Shown here: positions 16,356 through 23,120 of the stretch, piece after piece | Numbering within the stretch: position 1 is the first letter of the stretch | How the letters are laid out: every line of letters begins with the position of its first letter | Assembly: GCA_946528555.1 (NCBI GenBank) | Contig: CAMMYS010000012.1 | Coordinates: 1-31,703 of the forward strand | Source: an uncultured Mycoplasmatota bacterium | GTDB lineage: Bacteria > Bacillota_I > Bacilli_A > RF39 > UBA660 | Direction: 5' to 3' | Length of the DNA: 31,703 nt | Program-made: the position numbers and the translations under genes | The notes under the pieces: model-generated | Databases searched by the model: none | Told to the model about the DNA's origin: nothing | Seen by the model: only the letters and a program-made list of their open reading frames with translations

Positions 16356-16841
16356 ATGAAAATAATTGAATATGAAGAAAAGTATTTAGAAGATGTTAGA
16401 GATTTATTAACTGAGTTAGAAGAATATTTAGTATCAATAGATGAAGATGAATTAGATAGAGTACATCCTGAATATCATGAAAAGATGGCTTTAGTTGATT
16501 TAAAAGATGTAAAAGAAAATGATGGTATTTGTTATTTAGCCCTTGTTGATAATAAAGTAGTTGGCTTAATAATGGGAACAATACCACCATTTGATGAATA
16601 TGATTATTTAGATTATAAATGTCCTAAGAGAGGAATTATTACTGAACTAATTGTTACATCTAAAATTAGAAGTAAAGGAGTAGGTAAAGAGTTAATGAGA
16701 ACTCTTGAAGATTATTTTAAATCAAAGGGATGTGAATATGCATTAGTAGATGTATTTGCTTATAACAAACTAGGTATTGGTTTTTATGATAAATATGGAT
16801 ATCATCCTAGAATGCATACTGATATAAAGAAACTAAAATAA
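16356..16841 (+). CDS. GNAT family N-acetyltransferase
   Basis: About 161 residues, starting at ATG 16356 with ATAGGAG at 16344-16350; an earlier in-frame start at 16332 is too far upstream. The acetyl-CoA binding motif A is visible as ITELIVTSKIRSKGVGKELM (R/Q-x-x-G-x-G/A pattern), followed by the typical VDVFAYNKLGIGFYDKYGY C-terminal motif. The acceptor substrate is unknown. It is 36 bases after gltX, with only an imperfect hairpin (about 16319-16341) between them, so it may be partly co-transcribed with gltX. Ends in a bidirectional terminator. Confidence 0.88.
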   Translation: MKIIEYEEKYLEDVRDLLTELEEYLVSIDEDELDRVHPEYHEKMALVDLKDVKENDGICYLALVDNKVVGLIMGTIPPFDEYDYLDYKCPKRGIITELIVTSKIRSKGVGKELMRTLEDYFKSKGCEYALVDVFAYNKLGIGFYDKYGYHPRMHTDIKKLK

Positions 16842-16863
16842 AAAACCTCATTGAGGTTTTTTT
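16841..16863. terminator. Bidirectional terminator between the GNAT and ABC permease genes
   Basis: Near-perfect palindrome AAAAACCTCA-T-TGAGGTTTTT (16841-16861) with A and T runs on the two sides; both converging stop codons adjoin it. Confidence 0.8.
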
Positions 16864-18523
16864 ATTCTTGTTCATTAATATTTTTAATAGTTGAATGTAT
16901 ATTAATAAGTCCCATAACACTATTAATAATTAATAATACTCCAAATATCATTATAAATATTTGAGTGAAATTATATCCTAATTGCTTATATAATTTTGAA
17001 TATGATCCTACACATATTATTATAAATAATAGAGTACATATTCCCATTGAAATAAATGTATTATAGTTTTCTCTTAATGCATTATTTTCATCATCCCAGA
17101 ATAATTTAGGTTGTAATGAATCAATAAATATGCCAATAAGAGTAACTGCTGATATACATAAACAACTTATTAGAATATATTCTAACATAGTAATTATATT
17201 TAACTTAATTACAAAGAAGAATATAATTGCATACATAAATATTCCTATAAATGAAATTATAAAACTTGTTAAATACTTTATAAGTATTTGTGTTTTATAT
17301 GATATTGGAATATATTTAATAAATTGAAAGTTTTTTCCTTCTCTTGAAAAAGAAGTTGCTGCAATAGCATTCATAGCAGGTATTATTATAGATACACCAA
17401 CTACAAATAGTAATAATATTAATTTAATTTTTTCATCACCAATAGCTAATAAATGTCTTATTTTAGCTATATCATAATTTAAAGTACCAATTTCATATAG
17501 AGCATATATTATTATTGGCCATATAAAGTTAATAATAATACAATTTATAAAGAAACTTGGTGTTCTAAATAATATTTTAAATTCTTTTATAATATATGAT
17601 TTAATTGGTTTTCTTTCTTTAGATTTCTTTAATAATACAGTAGAGTTTTTAACACTACTATTATTCTTATTAGATAAGTCTATAACGCTATCTATATATG
17701 TTAATTTAATAAGTCCTATAAATATAATAATCCATATAGCATTTATTAAAATATATTTAATTAATGCTAGAACGTCCATGTTAGTTAATGTTTTAGTAAA
17801 TAAATCTACTTGTGGGAATATTATATTCATAATATCTAAAAATCTATGATCTCCATTTACAAAGTTTTCTAAGTATAATTGAAAATCAAATCCTTTAATT
17901 TTATTTATGAAAAATATTAATCCAAAGAATAATATAAATACAAATATAGTAGATAACTTTTTAATATGTTCTTTATTTTTAATATATTTTGCAAAATGCA
18001 TTATTATCAAACATATAATAGCAGAATATATCATTGGTATTAATGATAAAGATACGACTTGTAATATTGAAAGTAGGAAATTAGGTATCCTTAAGTGTAA
18101 TGCTGCCATATAACTAATTATGCATACTATTGTTAAAAATATTTGTATAATACTTTCTAATATAAATGATGTAGTAAATTTTGATAATGCTAATTCTGTA
18201 GGTTTAATAGGTAATGGCAATAGCTTTTCAATATCTGTTGAAAAGAATAATTCATTTAGAATAGCAGTAAATCCAAAAATGAATGTAAAAATACACATTA
18301 TGTAACACATTATTTTAAGACCAATGCTTTCGTATTCAATATCTATTAATTTGACAGTAGTATCATATACAAAAGAAGCACATATTATTAAAAATGGTAT
18401 TAAAATAAATAGTATTGTAAAAAATAATAATATTCTAAAAATATGTTTAGTTCTTTTATTACTTGAACTTTCTCTTTTAATAGATTTTAAAAATACTTTT
18501 ATTAAAGAGAAATAATTAGCCAT
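16862..18523 (-). CDS. ABC-2 type transporter permease
   Basis: A 553-residue polytopic protein with about 10-12 predicted membrane helices. The loop TDIEKLLPLPIKPTELALSKF near residue 95 is characteristic of Firmicute ABC-2-like permeases of the putative ABC exporter family (PF16949-like). Its start overlaps the end of the ATPase gene by 8 bases, so the two form a two-gene export system. Substrate cannot be read from sequence; candidates are peptides, lipids or drugs. It ends at the terminator shared with the GNAT gene. Confidence 0.8.
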   Translation of the reverse strand: MANYFSLIKVFLKSIKRESSSNKRTKHIFRILLFFTILFILIPFLIICASFVYDTTVKLIDIEYESIGLKIMCYIMCIFTFIFGFTAILNELFFSTDIEKLLPLPIKPTELALSKFTTSFILESIIQIFLTIVCIISYMAALHLRIPNFLLSILQVVSLSLIPMIYSAIICLIIMHFAKYIKNKEHIKKLSTIFVFILFFGLIFFINKIKGFDFQLYLENFVNGDHRFLDIMNIIFPQVDLFTKTLTNMDVLALIKYILINAIWIIIFIGLIKLTYIDSVIDLSNKNNSSVKNSTVLLKKSKERKPIKSYIIKEFKILFRTPSFFINCIIINFIWPIIIYALYEIGTLNYDIAKIRHLLAIGDEKIKLILLLFVVGVSIIIPAMNAIAATSFSREGKNFQFIKYIPISYKTQILIKYLTSFIISFIGIFMYAIIFFFVIKLNIITMLEYILISCLCISAVTLIGIFIDSLQPKLFWDDENNALRENYNTFISMGICTLLFIIICVGSYSKLYKQLGYNFTQIFIMIFGVLLIINSVMGLINIHSTIKNINEQE

Positions 18524-19238
18524 TTTTAATTACCTCTAGAAATAATTCATTTAAATCTTTTTTCTTATATTTTTTTACTAAATCATCTAATGTACCATAA
18601 TATATTATTTTACCCTTATCAATTATTGCTATTTCATCACATAATTTTTCAGCTATTTCAAGAACATGAGTAGAGAAGAATACAGTGTTGCCTGCTGCAA
18701 CATGTTCTTTCATCATCTTTTTAAGTATAGATGCACTCATTGGATCTAAACCAACCATAGGTTCATCTAATATCCATACTTTTGGTTCATGTACTAATGC
18801 TGCTATAACCATCATTTTTTGTCTAGCACCATGTGAATAACCAATCATAGGTTTATCAAGAATATCTTCTAAATTGAATTGCTCAATTAAGTGCTTAATT
18901 CTATTTTTTCTATCTTTTTCACTAACTCTATAAATATCTGAAATAAAATTAATAAACTCAATACCAGTCAATCTTAAAAACATATCAGGGTTATCTGTAA
19001 TATATCCAATATCAAGTTTAGCTTTGATAGGATCTTTTTGAATATCAAGACCATTTATAGTAATAGTTCCTTTATCTGGTTTTAATATACCAGTCATCAT
19101 TTTGATTAATGTTGTTTTACCAGCACCATTAAGACCTATAAATCCTATTATTTTTCCATCGGGTATTTCAAGTGACAAGTTTTTAATAGCAGTTACATTA
19201 CCATTATATGTTTTAGTAACATTTTTAATTTCTATCAT
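18516..19238 (-). CDS. ABC transporter ATP-binding protein
   Basis: A 240-residue ATPase. Walker A is GLNGAGKT at 35-42, the signature motif is degenerate (YSHGARQ near 134-140 instead of LSGGQ), Walker B is VWILDEPMVGLD near 156-167, and the switch His is in FFSTHVLE. This form is typical of ATPases partnered with ABC-2 permeases. The ribosome site AGGAGG (complement of 19246-19251) is strong. The permease gene overlaps its 3' end, indicating coupled translation. Export direction is inferred from the family. Confidence 0.92.
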   Translation of the reverse strand: MIEIKNVTKTYNGNVTAIKNLSLEIPDGKIIGFIGLNGAGKTTLIKMMTGILKPDKGTITINGLDIQKDPIKAKLDIGYITDNPDMFLRLTGIEFINFISDIYRVSEKDRKNRIKHLIEQFNLEDILDKPMIGYSHGARQKMMVIAALVHEPKVWILDEPMVGLDPMSASILKKMMKEHVAAGNTVFFSTHVLEIAEKLCDEIAIIDKGKIIYYGTLDDLVKKYKKKDLNELFLEVIKNG

Positions 19239-19257
19239 TTTCTATCCTCCTGATAAT

Positions 19258-19287
19258 ATTATAATTTAATATATATTATTAATGCAA
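19258..19287 (-). promoter_or_regulatory. Promoter of the ABC transporter operon
   Basis: Minus strand TTGCAT (complement of 19282-19287), 18-base spacer, TATAAT (complement of 19258-19263), 19 bases before the ATPase start. Confidence 0.55.
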
Positions 19288-19289
19288 AT

Positions 19290-19313
19290 AAAAAATAGTT
19301 TATAAAACTATTT
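19290..19313 (-). terminator. Terminator of the XRE regulator gene
   Basis: AAATAGTT (19293-19300) / AACTATTT (19306-19313); on the minus strand it is followed by a U-run (plus-strand A-run leftward from 19295). Confidence 0.65.
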
Positions 19314-19568
19314 CTTAATTTTTTCTATTTTAATTGTATAACCAATAGGACCTAATATTTGAATTAAATTCTTAACAGTAGGAGAGTGCATTCTAGATTC
19401 TATTCTAGCTATTTTAGTTCTATTAACGTTAGAATAAAGACCTAATAATTCTTGAGTTAAATTATTTTCTTTTCTAAATGCTATAAAATCCTCAATGAAA
19501 TCTTTTTCAAGTTCATCAGGTGTTTTATTGGTATTAATAAAATTTATATAATCATACATGTTTTTCAT
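19308..19568 (-). CDS. XRE family helix-turn-helix regulator
   Basis: An 86-residue protein. The HTH is at about 33-70 (ENNLTQELLGLYSNVNRTKIARIESRMHSP, continuing to a fifth helix), with the LTQ...RTKIARIE pattern of XRE/Cro repressors. Proteins of this size and C-terminal style (GYTIKIEKIKK) often serve as HigA-type antitoxins, but no toxin gene adjoins it, so it may be a stand-alone repressor. No Shine-Dalgarno precedes the ATG; the -10 ends only 6 bases upstream, so the mRNA may be leaderless. A second in-frame ATG lies three codons in. A perfect palindrome in the promoter suggests autoregulation. Confidence 0.82.
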   Translation of the reverse strand: MKNMYDYINFINTNKTPDELEKDFIEDFIAFRKENNLTQELLGLYSNVNRTKIARIESRMHSPTVKNLIQILGPIGYTIKIEKIKK

Positions 19569-19574
19569 GTCTAC

Positions 19575-19604
19575 ATTGTATCATAAATGATACTTTAATT
19601 GCAA
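19575..19604 (-). promoter_or_regulatory. Promoter of the XRE gene with palindromic operator
   Basis: Minus strand TTGCAA (complement of 19599-19604), 18-base spacer, TACAAT (complement of 19575-19580). The palindrome GTATCAT-AA-ATGATAC occupies 19578-19593, covering the spacer and the edge of the -10, where a repressor would block polymerase. Confidence 0.6.
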
Positions 19605-19611
19605 TAGAAAA

Positions 19612-19640
19612 TTTACTATAAAAAAATATTGTGCTATAAT
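19612..19640 (+). promoter_or_regulatory. Promoter of the Hpt-receiver gene
   Basis: TTTACT at 19612-19617, 17-base spacer, TATAAT at 19635-19640 with a TG one base upstream (TGCTATAAT, extended -10). Divergent from the XRE promoter 8 bases away. Confidence 0.7.
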
Positions 19641-19671
19641 TTTCTTAGTGTAGGTTGATAGGAGAGAGAAT

Positions 19672-20967
19672 ATGAAAGATGTAAATATTTTAACAAGCAA
19701 TGGTGTTAATGTTGCTCAAAGTTTAGAATTATTTGGTGACATGGAAATGTATGATGAAACACTTAAAGATTTTTTAGATATGGTTGAAGGTAAATTACAA
19801 TCATTAGAAAATAGAAAATCTATGAGTGATATGGTTAATTATGCTATAGAAGTTCATGCATTAAAGAGTGATGCAAGATATTTAGGATTTACTGCATTAG
19901 CTGATTTATCTTATGAATCAGAAATGAAAAGTAAAGCTGGAGATATAATGTTTGTACAAGAAAATCATCCAAAGATTATGGCTGAAGCTAGAAGGGTAAT
20001 TAATGTTGCTAAACAATATATGGGACTTGCTCCTGTACAACCAGTTGCTGCACAACCAGCTGCACAACCACAAGCAGTGCCAGCACAACCAGTTGCTGCA
20101 CCAATGTCTCAACCAGCAGCACCAGTTCAACAAGCTGAAGCAGTTGCACAACCAGTACAAGCTGAAGCTCAAGTACAAATGCAAAATGCAGCACCAGTTC
20201 AACCACAACCAATGCCAGCACAACCAGCTGCTGCACCAATGCCTCAACAAATGCCTGTACAACCAGTTGCATCAGCGCCAACACCAGAACCAACAGTTCA
20301 ATTCTTTCCTGCAGATGGACAAACAGCAACTCAACAAGTTCAATTTTATCCACAACAAGATCCAATGGCACAAGCTATAAATGCACAAGCACAACCAATG
20401 CCAGCACAACCAGCTGCTGCACCAATGCCACAACCAGTTGCACCAGCACAACCTGCTGCACCAACTGTACAATTTTTCCCTGCAGATCAACCAGCAGCAC
20501 AACCAACAGTTCAATTCTTCCCACAAAATAATCAAATGGGAATGGCACAACCTGCTATGGGACAACCTGCAGTACCTGGCCAAAAAGAAGGAACTATATT
20601 AATTGTTGATGATTCAAGTTTAGTTGCTAACTTTGTTAAAAAGATTTTTGATTCAAGATATAATGTTTTAACAGCAGAAGATGGTGCTAAAGCAATTGAA
20701 CTATTAGATCAAGAAGATATAAGAAAAGAAATAAAAGCATGTTTATTAGACTTAAATATGCCTAATGTAGATGGATATGCTGTTTTAGAGCATTGTAAAC
20801 AAAATGGATATTTTGTTAGAATGCCAGTAGCAGTAGAAAGTGGTGTAGAAGATATGGCTTCTATTGATAGAGTTAATGCTTATCCAATAGTTGATATTTT
20901 ATCTAAACCATTTAATGAAAGAGACGTTCAAAGAGTTATTGAAAAATGTCTTGCTACATATTTTTAG
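19672..20967 (+). CDS. Hybrid phosphorelay protein: Hpt domain, Pro/Gln/Ala linker, receiver
   Basis: 431 residues. The N-terminal Hpt domain (about 10-115) has H62 in EVHALKSDARYLG, the HxLKGxAxxLG pattern with Ser at the Gly position. A low-complexity linker (about 122-302) of PAQP/AAP units carries four VQF(F/Y)P motifs. The C-terminal receiver domain (about 305-431) has acidic D313/D314, phospho-acceptor D360 in LLDLNMPNVDGY, and K412 in LSKPF; the usual Thr/Ser position reads VESG. No kinase, DNA-binding or enzymatic output domain is present, and no kinase gene is in this window, so phosphate source and output are unknown. ATG 19672 follows TAGGAGAG. The linker contains a 40-base exact direct repeat (20204-20243 and 20390-20429). 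A monocistronic unit with its own promoter and terminator. Confidence 0.85.
   Translation: MKDVNILTSNGVNVAQSLELFGDMEMYDETLKDFLDMVEGKLQSLENRKSMSDMVNYAIEVHALKSDARYLGFTALADLSYESEMKSKAGDIMFVQENHPKIMAEARRVINVAKQYMGLAPVQPVAAQPAAQPQAVPAQPVAAPMSQPAAPVQQAEAVAQPVQAEAQVQMQNAAPVQPQPMPAQPAAAPMPQQMPVQPVASAPTPEPTVQFFPADGQTATQQVQFYPQQDPMAQAINAQAQPMPAQPAAAPMPQPVAPAQPAAPTVQFFPADQPAAQPTVQFFPQNNQMGMAQPAMGQPAVPGQKEGTILIVDDSSLVANFVKKIFDSRYNVLTAEDGAKAIELLDQEDIRKEIKACLLDLNMPNVDGYAVLEHCKQNGYFVRMPVAVESGVEDMASIDRVNAYPIVDILSKPFNERDVQRVIEKCLATYF
20204..20429 (+). repeat. 40-bp exact direct repeat in the linker coding region
   Basis: Bases 20204-20243 and 20390-20429 are identical, 186 bases (62 codons) apart and in the same reading frame, so recombination between them would keep the protein in frame and shorten or lengthen the linker. 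Confidence 0.85.
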
Positions 20968-20978
20968 ATTAAAATGAT

Positions 20979-21007
20979 AAAAACACTTGAAAAAAGTGTT
21001 TTTTTGT
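20979..21007 (+). terminator. Terminator of the Hpt-receiver gene
   Basis: AAAAACACTT (20979-20988) / AAGTGTTTTT (20994-21003) with a GAAAA loop and further Ts. Confidence 0.85.
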
Positions 21008-21034
21008 TGTATACTTTTATTCGTAATTTGAGCT

Positions 21035-21111
<77 letters not shown>

Positions 21112-21123
21112 CTTAAGATAGTA

Positions 21124-21158
21124 AAGACCTTTTAAGAGAAAACTTAGAAGGCCTTTTT
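21124..21158 (+). terminator. Terminator after tRNA-Arg
   Basis: AAGACCTTTTAAG (21124-21136) / CTTAGAAGGCCTT (21143-21155), one A-C mismatch and one G-U pair, then Ts. The descending arm CTTAGAAGGCC is an exact complement of the tRNA anticodon arm (GGCCTTCTAAG). Confidence 0.7.
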
Positions 21159-21168
21159 ATTTGAATAA

Positions 21169-21197
21169 TTGCAAATTTATCTCTTTTATGTTATTAT
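21169..21197 (+). promoter_or_regulatory. Promoter of the structured RNA
   Basis: TTGCAA at 21169-21174, 17-base spacer, TATTAT at 21192-21197. No ORF with a ribosome site follows before the terminator at 21280. Confidence 0.65.
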
Positions 21198-21203
21198 GTA
21201 TAT

Positions 21204-21318
21204 AGCAAGTGAATTTGCATAAAATAAAAGAGGGAACATTCAGCTAGCAATGTTGAATGTCTACCCAATTTGTTTGGATTGACATTTAATTCATTGTTGA
21301 ATTAAGTGTCATTTTTTT
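21204..21318 (+). ncRNA. Candidate structured small RNA or attenuator, class unknown
   Basis: A transcript of about 115 bases expected from the promoter at 21169-21197. Visible elements: a small GCAA/TTGC hairpin (21205-21218); a 9-base stem ACATTCAGC (21236-21244) / GTTGAATGT (21252-21260) enclosed by GGG (21232-21234) and CCC (21264-21266); and a 13-base terminator stem at 21280-21292 / 21299-21311 followed by seven Ts. AATGT (21256-21260) can instead pair with ACATT (21282-21286), and CAAT (21266-21269) with ATTG (21278-21281), which would dissolve both the middle hairpin and the terminator. That is attenuator-like logic. No known riboswitch motif was recognised. The next gene lies 190 bases downstream behind a second terminator, so an independent small RNA is as likely as a leader. 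Confidence 0.5.
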
Positions 21319-21389
21319 ATTACAACTATCATTATATAATTAGTATAATTACAAAGAAAAATAAACATAACCTTAAAACATTTTTGTGA

Positions 21390-21434
21390 CTTCTAAGCCG
21401 TCGGTCACACGTTCGAATTGTGCTGAGGACACCA
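21390..21434 (+). pseudogene. Duplicated 3' half of tRNA-Arg (possible att site or scar)
   Basis: Forty-five bases match 21067-21111 (anticodon loop to CCA) with three substitutions, two of which break T-arm and acceptor pairs. No 5' half precedes it. tRNA-targeting integrases use exactly this anticodon-to-3'-end segment, so it is consistent with the displaced half left after integration of an element. A new terminator follows directly, as after a true tRNA gene. Confidence 0.8.
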
Positions 21435-21445
21435 TTTTAAATAAT

Positions 21446-21469
21446 AACATCTTGAAAAAGATGTTTTTA
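21446..21469 (+). terminator. Terminator after the tRNA 3'-half copy
   Basis: AACATCTT (21446-21453) / AAGATGTT (21458-21465) with a GAAA loop, then Ts. Confidence 0.8.
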
Positions 21470-21480
21470 TTTTATATAAT
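21452..21480 (+). promoter_or_regulatory. Promoter of the coiled-coil membrane protein gene, -35 in the terminator loop
   Basis: TTGAAA at 21452-21457 lies in the apex of the preceding terminator; 17-base spacer; TATAAT at 21475-21480. Confidence 0.65.
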
Positions 21481-21507
21481 ATTTTGGCTTATTAAAGGGG
21501 GATACAT

Positions 21508-23043
21508 ATGAATTATCAAGTTAGAGAAATTAATTCATGCGAATCTAGAATTTTAGATAAAATAGATATTATTAAAAGATATGGTATTGATACTAACGAA
21601 TATAAGAAAAGATTAGATATTATTATAAAGAAACTATCTACTAAAAAAACTGAAACATATTTATCAGGACAAGCCGTACAAAAAATGTATAATGAAGCAC
21701 TTTATAATGAAGTTTTGGGTGAATTAAGAAAATTAGAAATAGATTTGGATAATAAACAAGCATATCTAACAATTCATTTTAAAAATAGTTGTTTTGTTCA
21801 AGAAGAAAGAAAGTGCAGAGATTACGATGATCCAGATAAAATAGTTCATGTTGCTGAAGAATGTAAGGGGCTTTTAAGAGATGTTTTTAATATGGAAAGC
21901 AATAATGTTGAAGATGTTAAAAAAGCTATCCAAGAAGTTTATAAAACAGCATATAGAATTATTAAAAGAGAATTATTAACAAATTGTCATTCTGTTTTAT
22001 TAGATTATATTATTGAAACAAAAATGGGTATTGAGTTTTTAAATGATTTAGTTAGAGAAGATATTGAAGCGTTAAAGAAAAATGGCACATATGATAGAAG
22101 AATTGAAGAAGTTATTAATGAAATTAGTAAAGCTGGTATAAATTATAATTATGCTGATGTTGAATTATTATTAATAATGGTATTAAAAGATAGAGATAAA
22201 GTAATTACAAGATTAAAAGCTAAAGCTAAAGATTTTGAAGATGAAATTAATAGATTAGATAAAATAGATGATGATTTATATGAAATGGTTGACAAAAATA
22301 GTGATGAATATTCTAAATATTCTAGAAAGAGTAAATCAAATAGAATAAAAGCGCTTACTAGTGCTATATTATTATCTTTAAGTTTATTATCATATAAATT
22401 TGCACCATCTATTGCTAAAAAGAGTAATACTAATGCAACATATACAAGTAAAATTGAAGCATATGATACTGTTAGTGATAGTGTAAGAACTGAAGAGTTC
22501 ACAATTGAGAAAAAAGGTAAAGGCGAAGTTATTGTTAGAATATATGATCCTGTTAAATCAAGTGGAAAAAGGGATTATAAGACATATCATTTTAACCAAA
22601 CAGATTTAGATAACTTAAAGGATTATATTGAACTTACTGATGGAAAGGCAACAACATCATCTGGAAGGCGTGAATATAGTATTCTTGAACAATTAAGTAG
22701 GGATGGATATGCTGTTGTTGAAAGAACAACATATAGTGATGGAGAAGTAGTTTTTGATGAAGAAGGATATAATTCTGAGATGAAAATATTATCAGAAATA
22801 ATTTTATCAATGTCAGGAATTCTTGGAACATCAACTGCTATATTTGTAATTATGTCTATAATTAATGGTAAAAAGAAAAGAGAAGCTGATGAAAGATTAG
22901 ATTATAATGAAAAGAGAAGAAAAAATAATAAAGAAAGATTAATTGAATATAAAAATCTTAAATCAGAATTAAATAGATTAATTAGTGAAGCAGAAAGTAG
23001 AGATATAAGTCCTGAAGAATATAAGAAAATGGTATTAAAATAA
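21508..23043 (+). CDS. Coiled-coil protein with two membrane helices, unknown
   Basis: A 511-residue protein with no signal peptide. Residues 1-275 are Lys/Glu/Ile-rich and mostly helical, with likely coiled coils (for example 225-275). The first membrane helix is at about 282-300 and the second at about 427-452, leaving a 120-residue loop (about 305-425) of mixed beta character with many Thr/Ser and charged residues, probably outside. A basic coiled-coil tail (455-511) follows. ATG 21508 is preceded by AAAGGGGG (21494-21501). I do not recognise the family. It stands next to the tRNA-Arg scar and upstream of two surface proteins, but base composition is like its neighbours. Confidence 0.75.
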   Translation: MNYQVREINSCESRILDKIDIIKRYGIDTNEYKKRLDIIIKKLSTKKTETYLSGQAVQKMYNEALYNEVLGELRKLEIDLDNKQAYLTIHFKNSCFVQEERKCRDYDDPDKIVHVAEECKGLLRDVFNMESNNVEDVKKAIQEVYKTAYRIIKRELLTNCHSVLLDYIIETKMGIEFLNDLVREDIEALKKNGTYDRRIEEVINEISKAGINYNYADVELLLIMVLKDRDKVITRLKAKAKDFEDEINRLDKIDDDLYEMVDKNSDEYSKYSRKSKSNRIKALTSAILLSLSLLSYKFAPSIAKKSNTNATYTSKIEAYDTVSDSVRTEEFTIEKKGKGEVIVRIYDPVKSSGKRDYKTYHFNQTDLDNLKDYIELTDGKATTSSGRREYSILEQLSRDGYAVVERTTYSDGEVVFDEEGYNSEMKILSEIILSMSGILGTSTAIFVIMSIINGKKKREADERLDYNEKRRKNNKERLIEYKNLKSELNRLISEAESRDISPEEYKKMVLK

Positions 23044-23057
23044 TATCATTTTTTTAT

Positions 23058-23086
23058 TTTACAAAAAGCAATAATTATGATAAGAT
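23058..23086 (+). promoter_or_regulatory. Promoter of the glucosaminidase operon
   Basis: TTTACA at 23058-23063, 17-base spacer, TAAGAT at 23081-23086, 34 bases before the ATG. An alternative -10, TATGAT, lies at 23076-23081. Confidence 0.45.
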
Positions 23087-23120
23087 TTTAGTAGTGTAAT
23101 AAGCAGATTAGAGGTGTAAC

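Larger units (their letters stand above)
21112..21507 (+). other. 395-base non-coding interval between tRNA-Arg and the coiled-coil gene
   Basis: No credible ORF. It contains the tRNA-Arg terminator, a promoter, the structured RNA, an AT-rich stretch (about 21319-21389) with no recognisable feature, the tRNA 3'-half copy, a terminator and the promoter of the next gene. Confidence 0.7.

Noticed and set aside
17130..18515. Plus-strand ORFs opposite the ABC permease gene
   Set aside because: Antisense shadows of an AT-rich membrane protein gene; no ribosome sites or domain likeness.
19918..20602. Several long alternative-frame ORFs on both strands over the Hpt-receiver linker
   Set aside because: They arise from the repetitive CAA/CCA/GCA codons; products are low-complexity Leu/Val, Gln/His or Trp/Cys strings without ribosome sites, while the + frame has Hpt and receiver domains at its ends.
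21231..21300. TCTACC within the structured RNA resembles the junction of purine riboswitches
   Set aside because: The other conserved parts (TATA junction at the right distance, kissing-loop sequences, P3 partner) are absent, and no purine gene follows.
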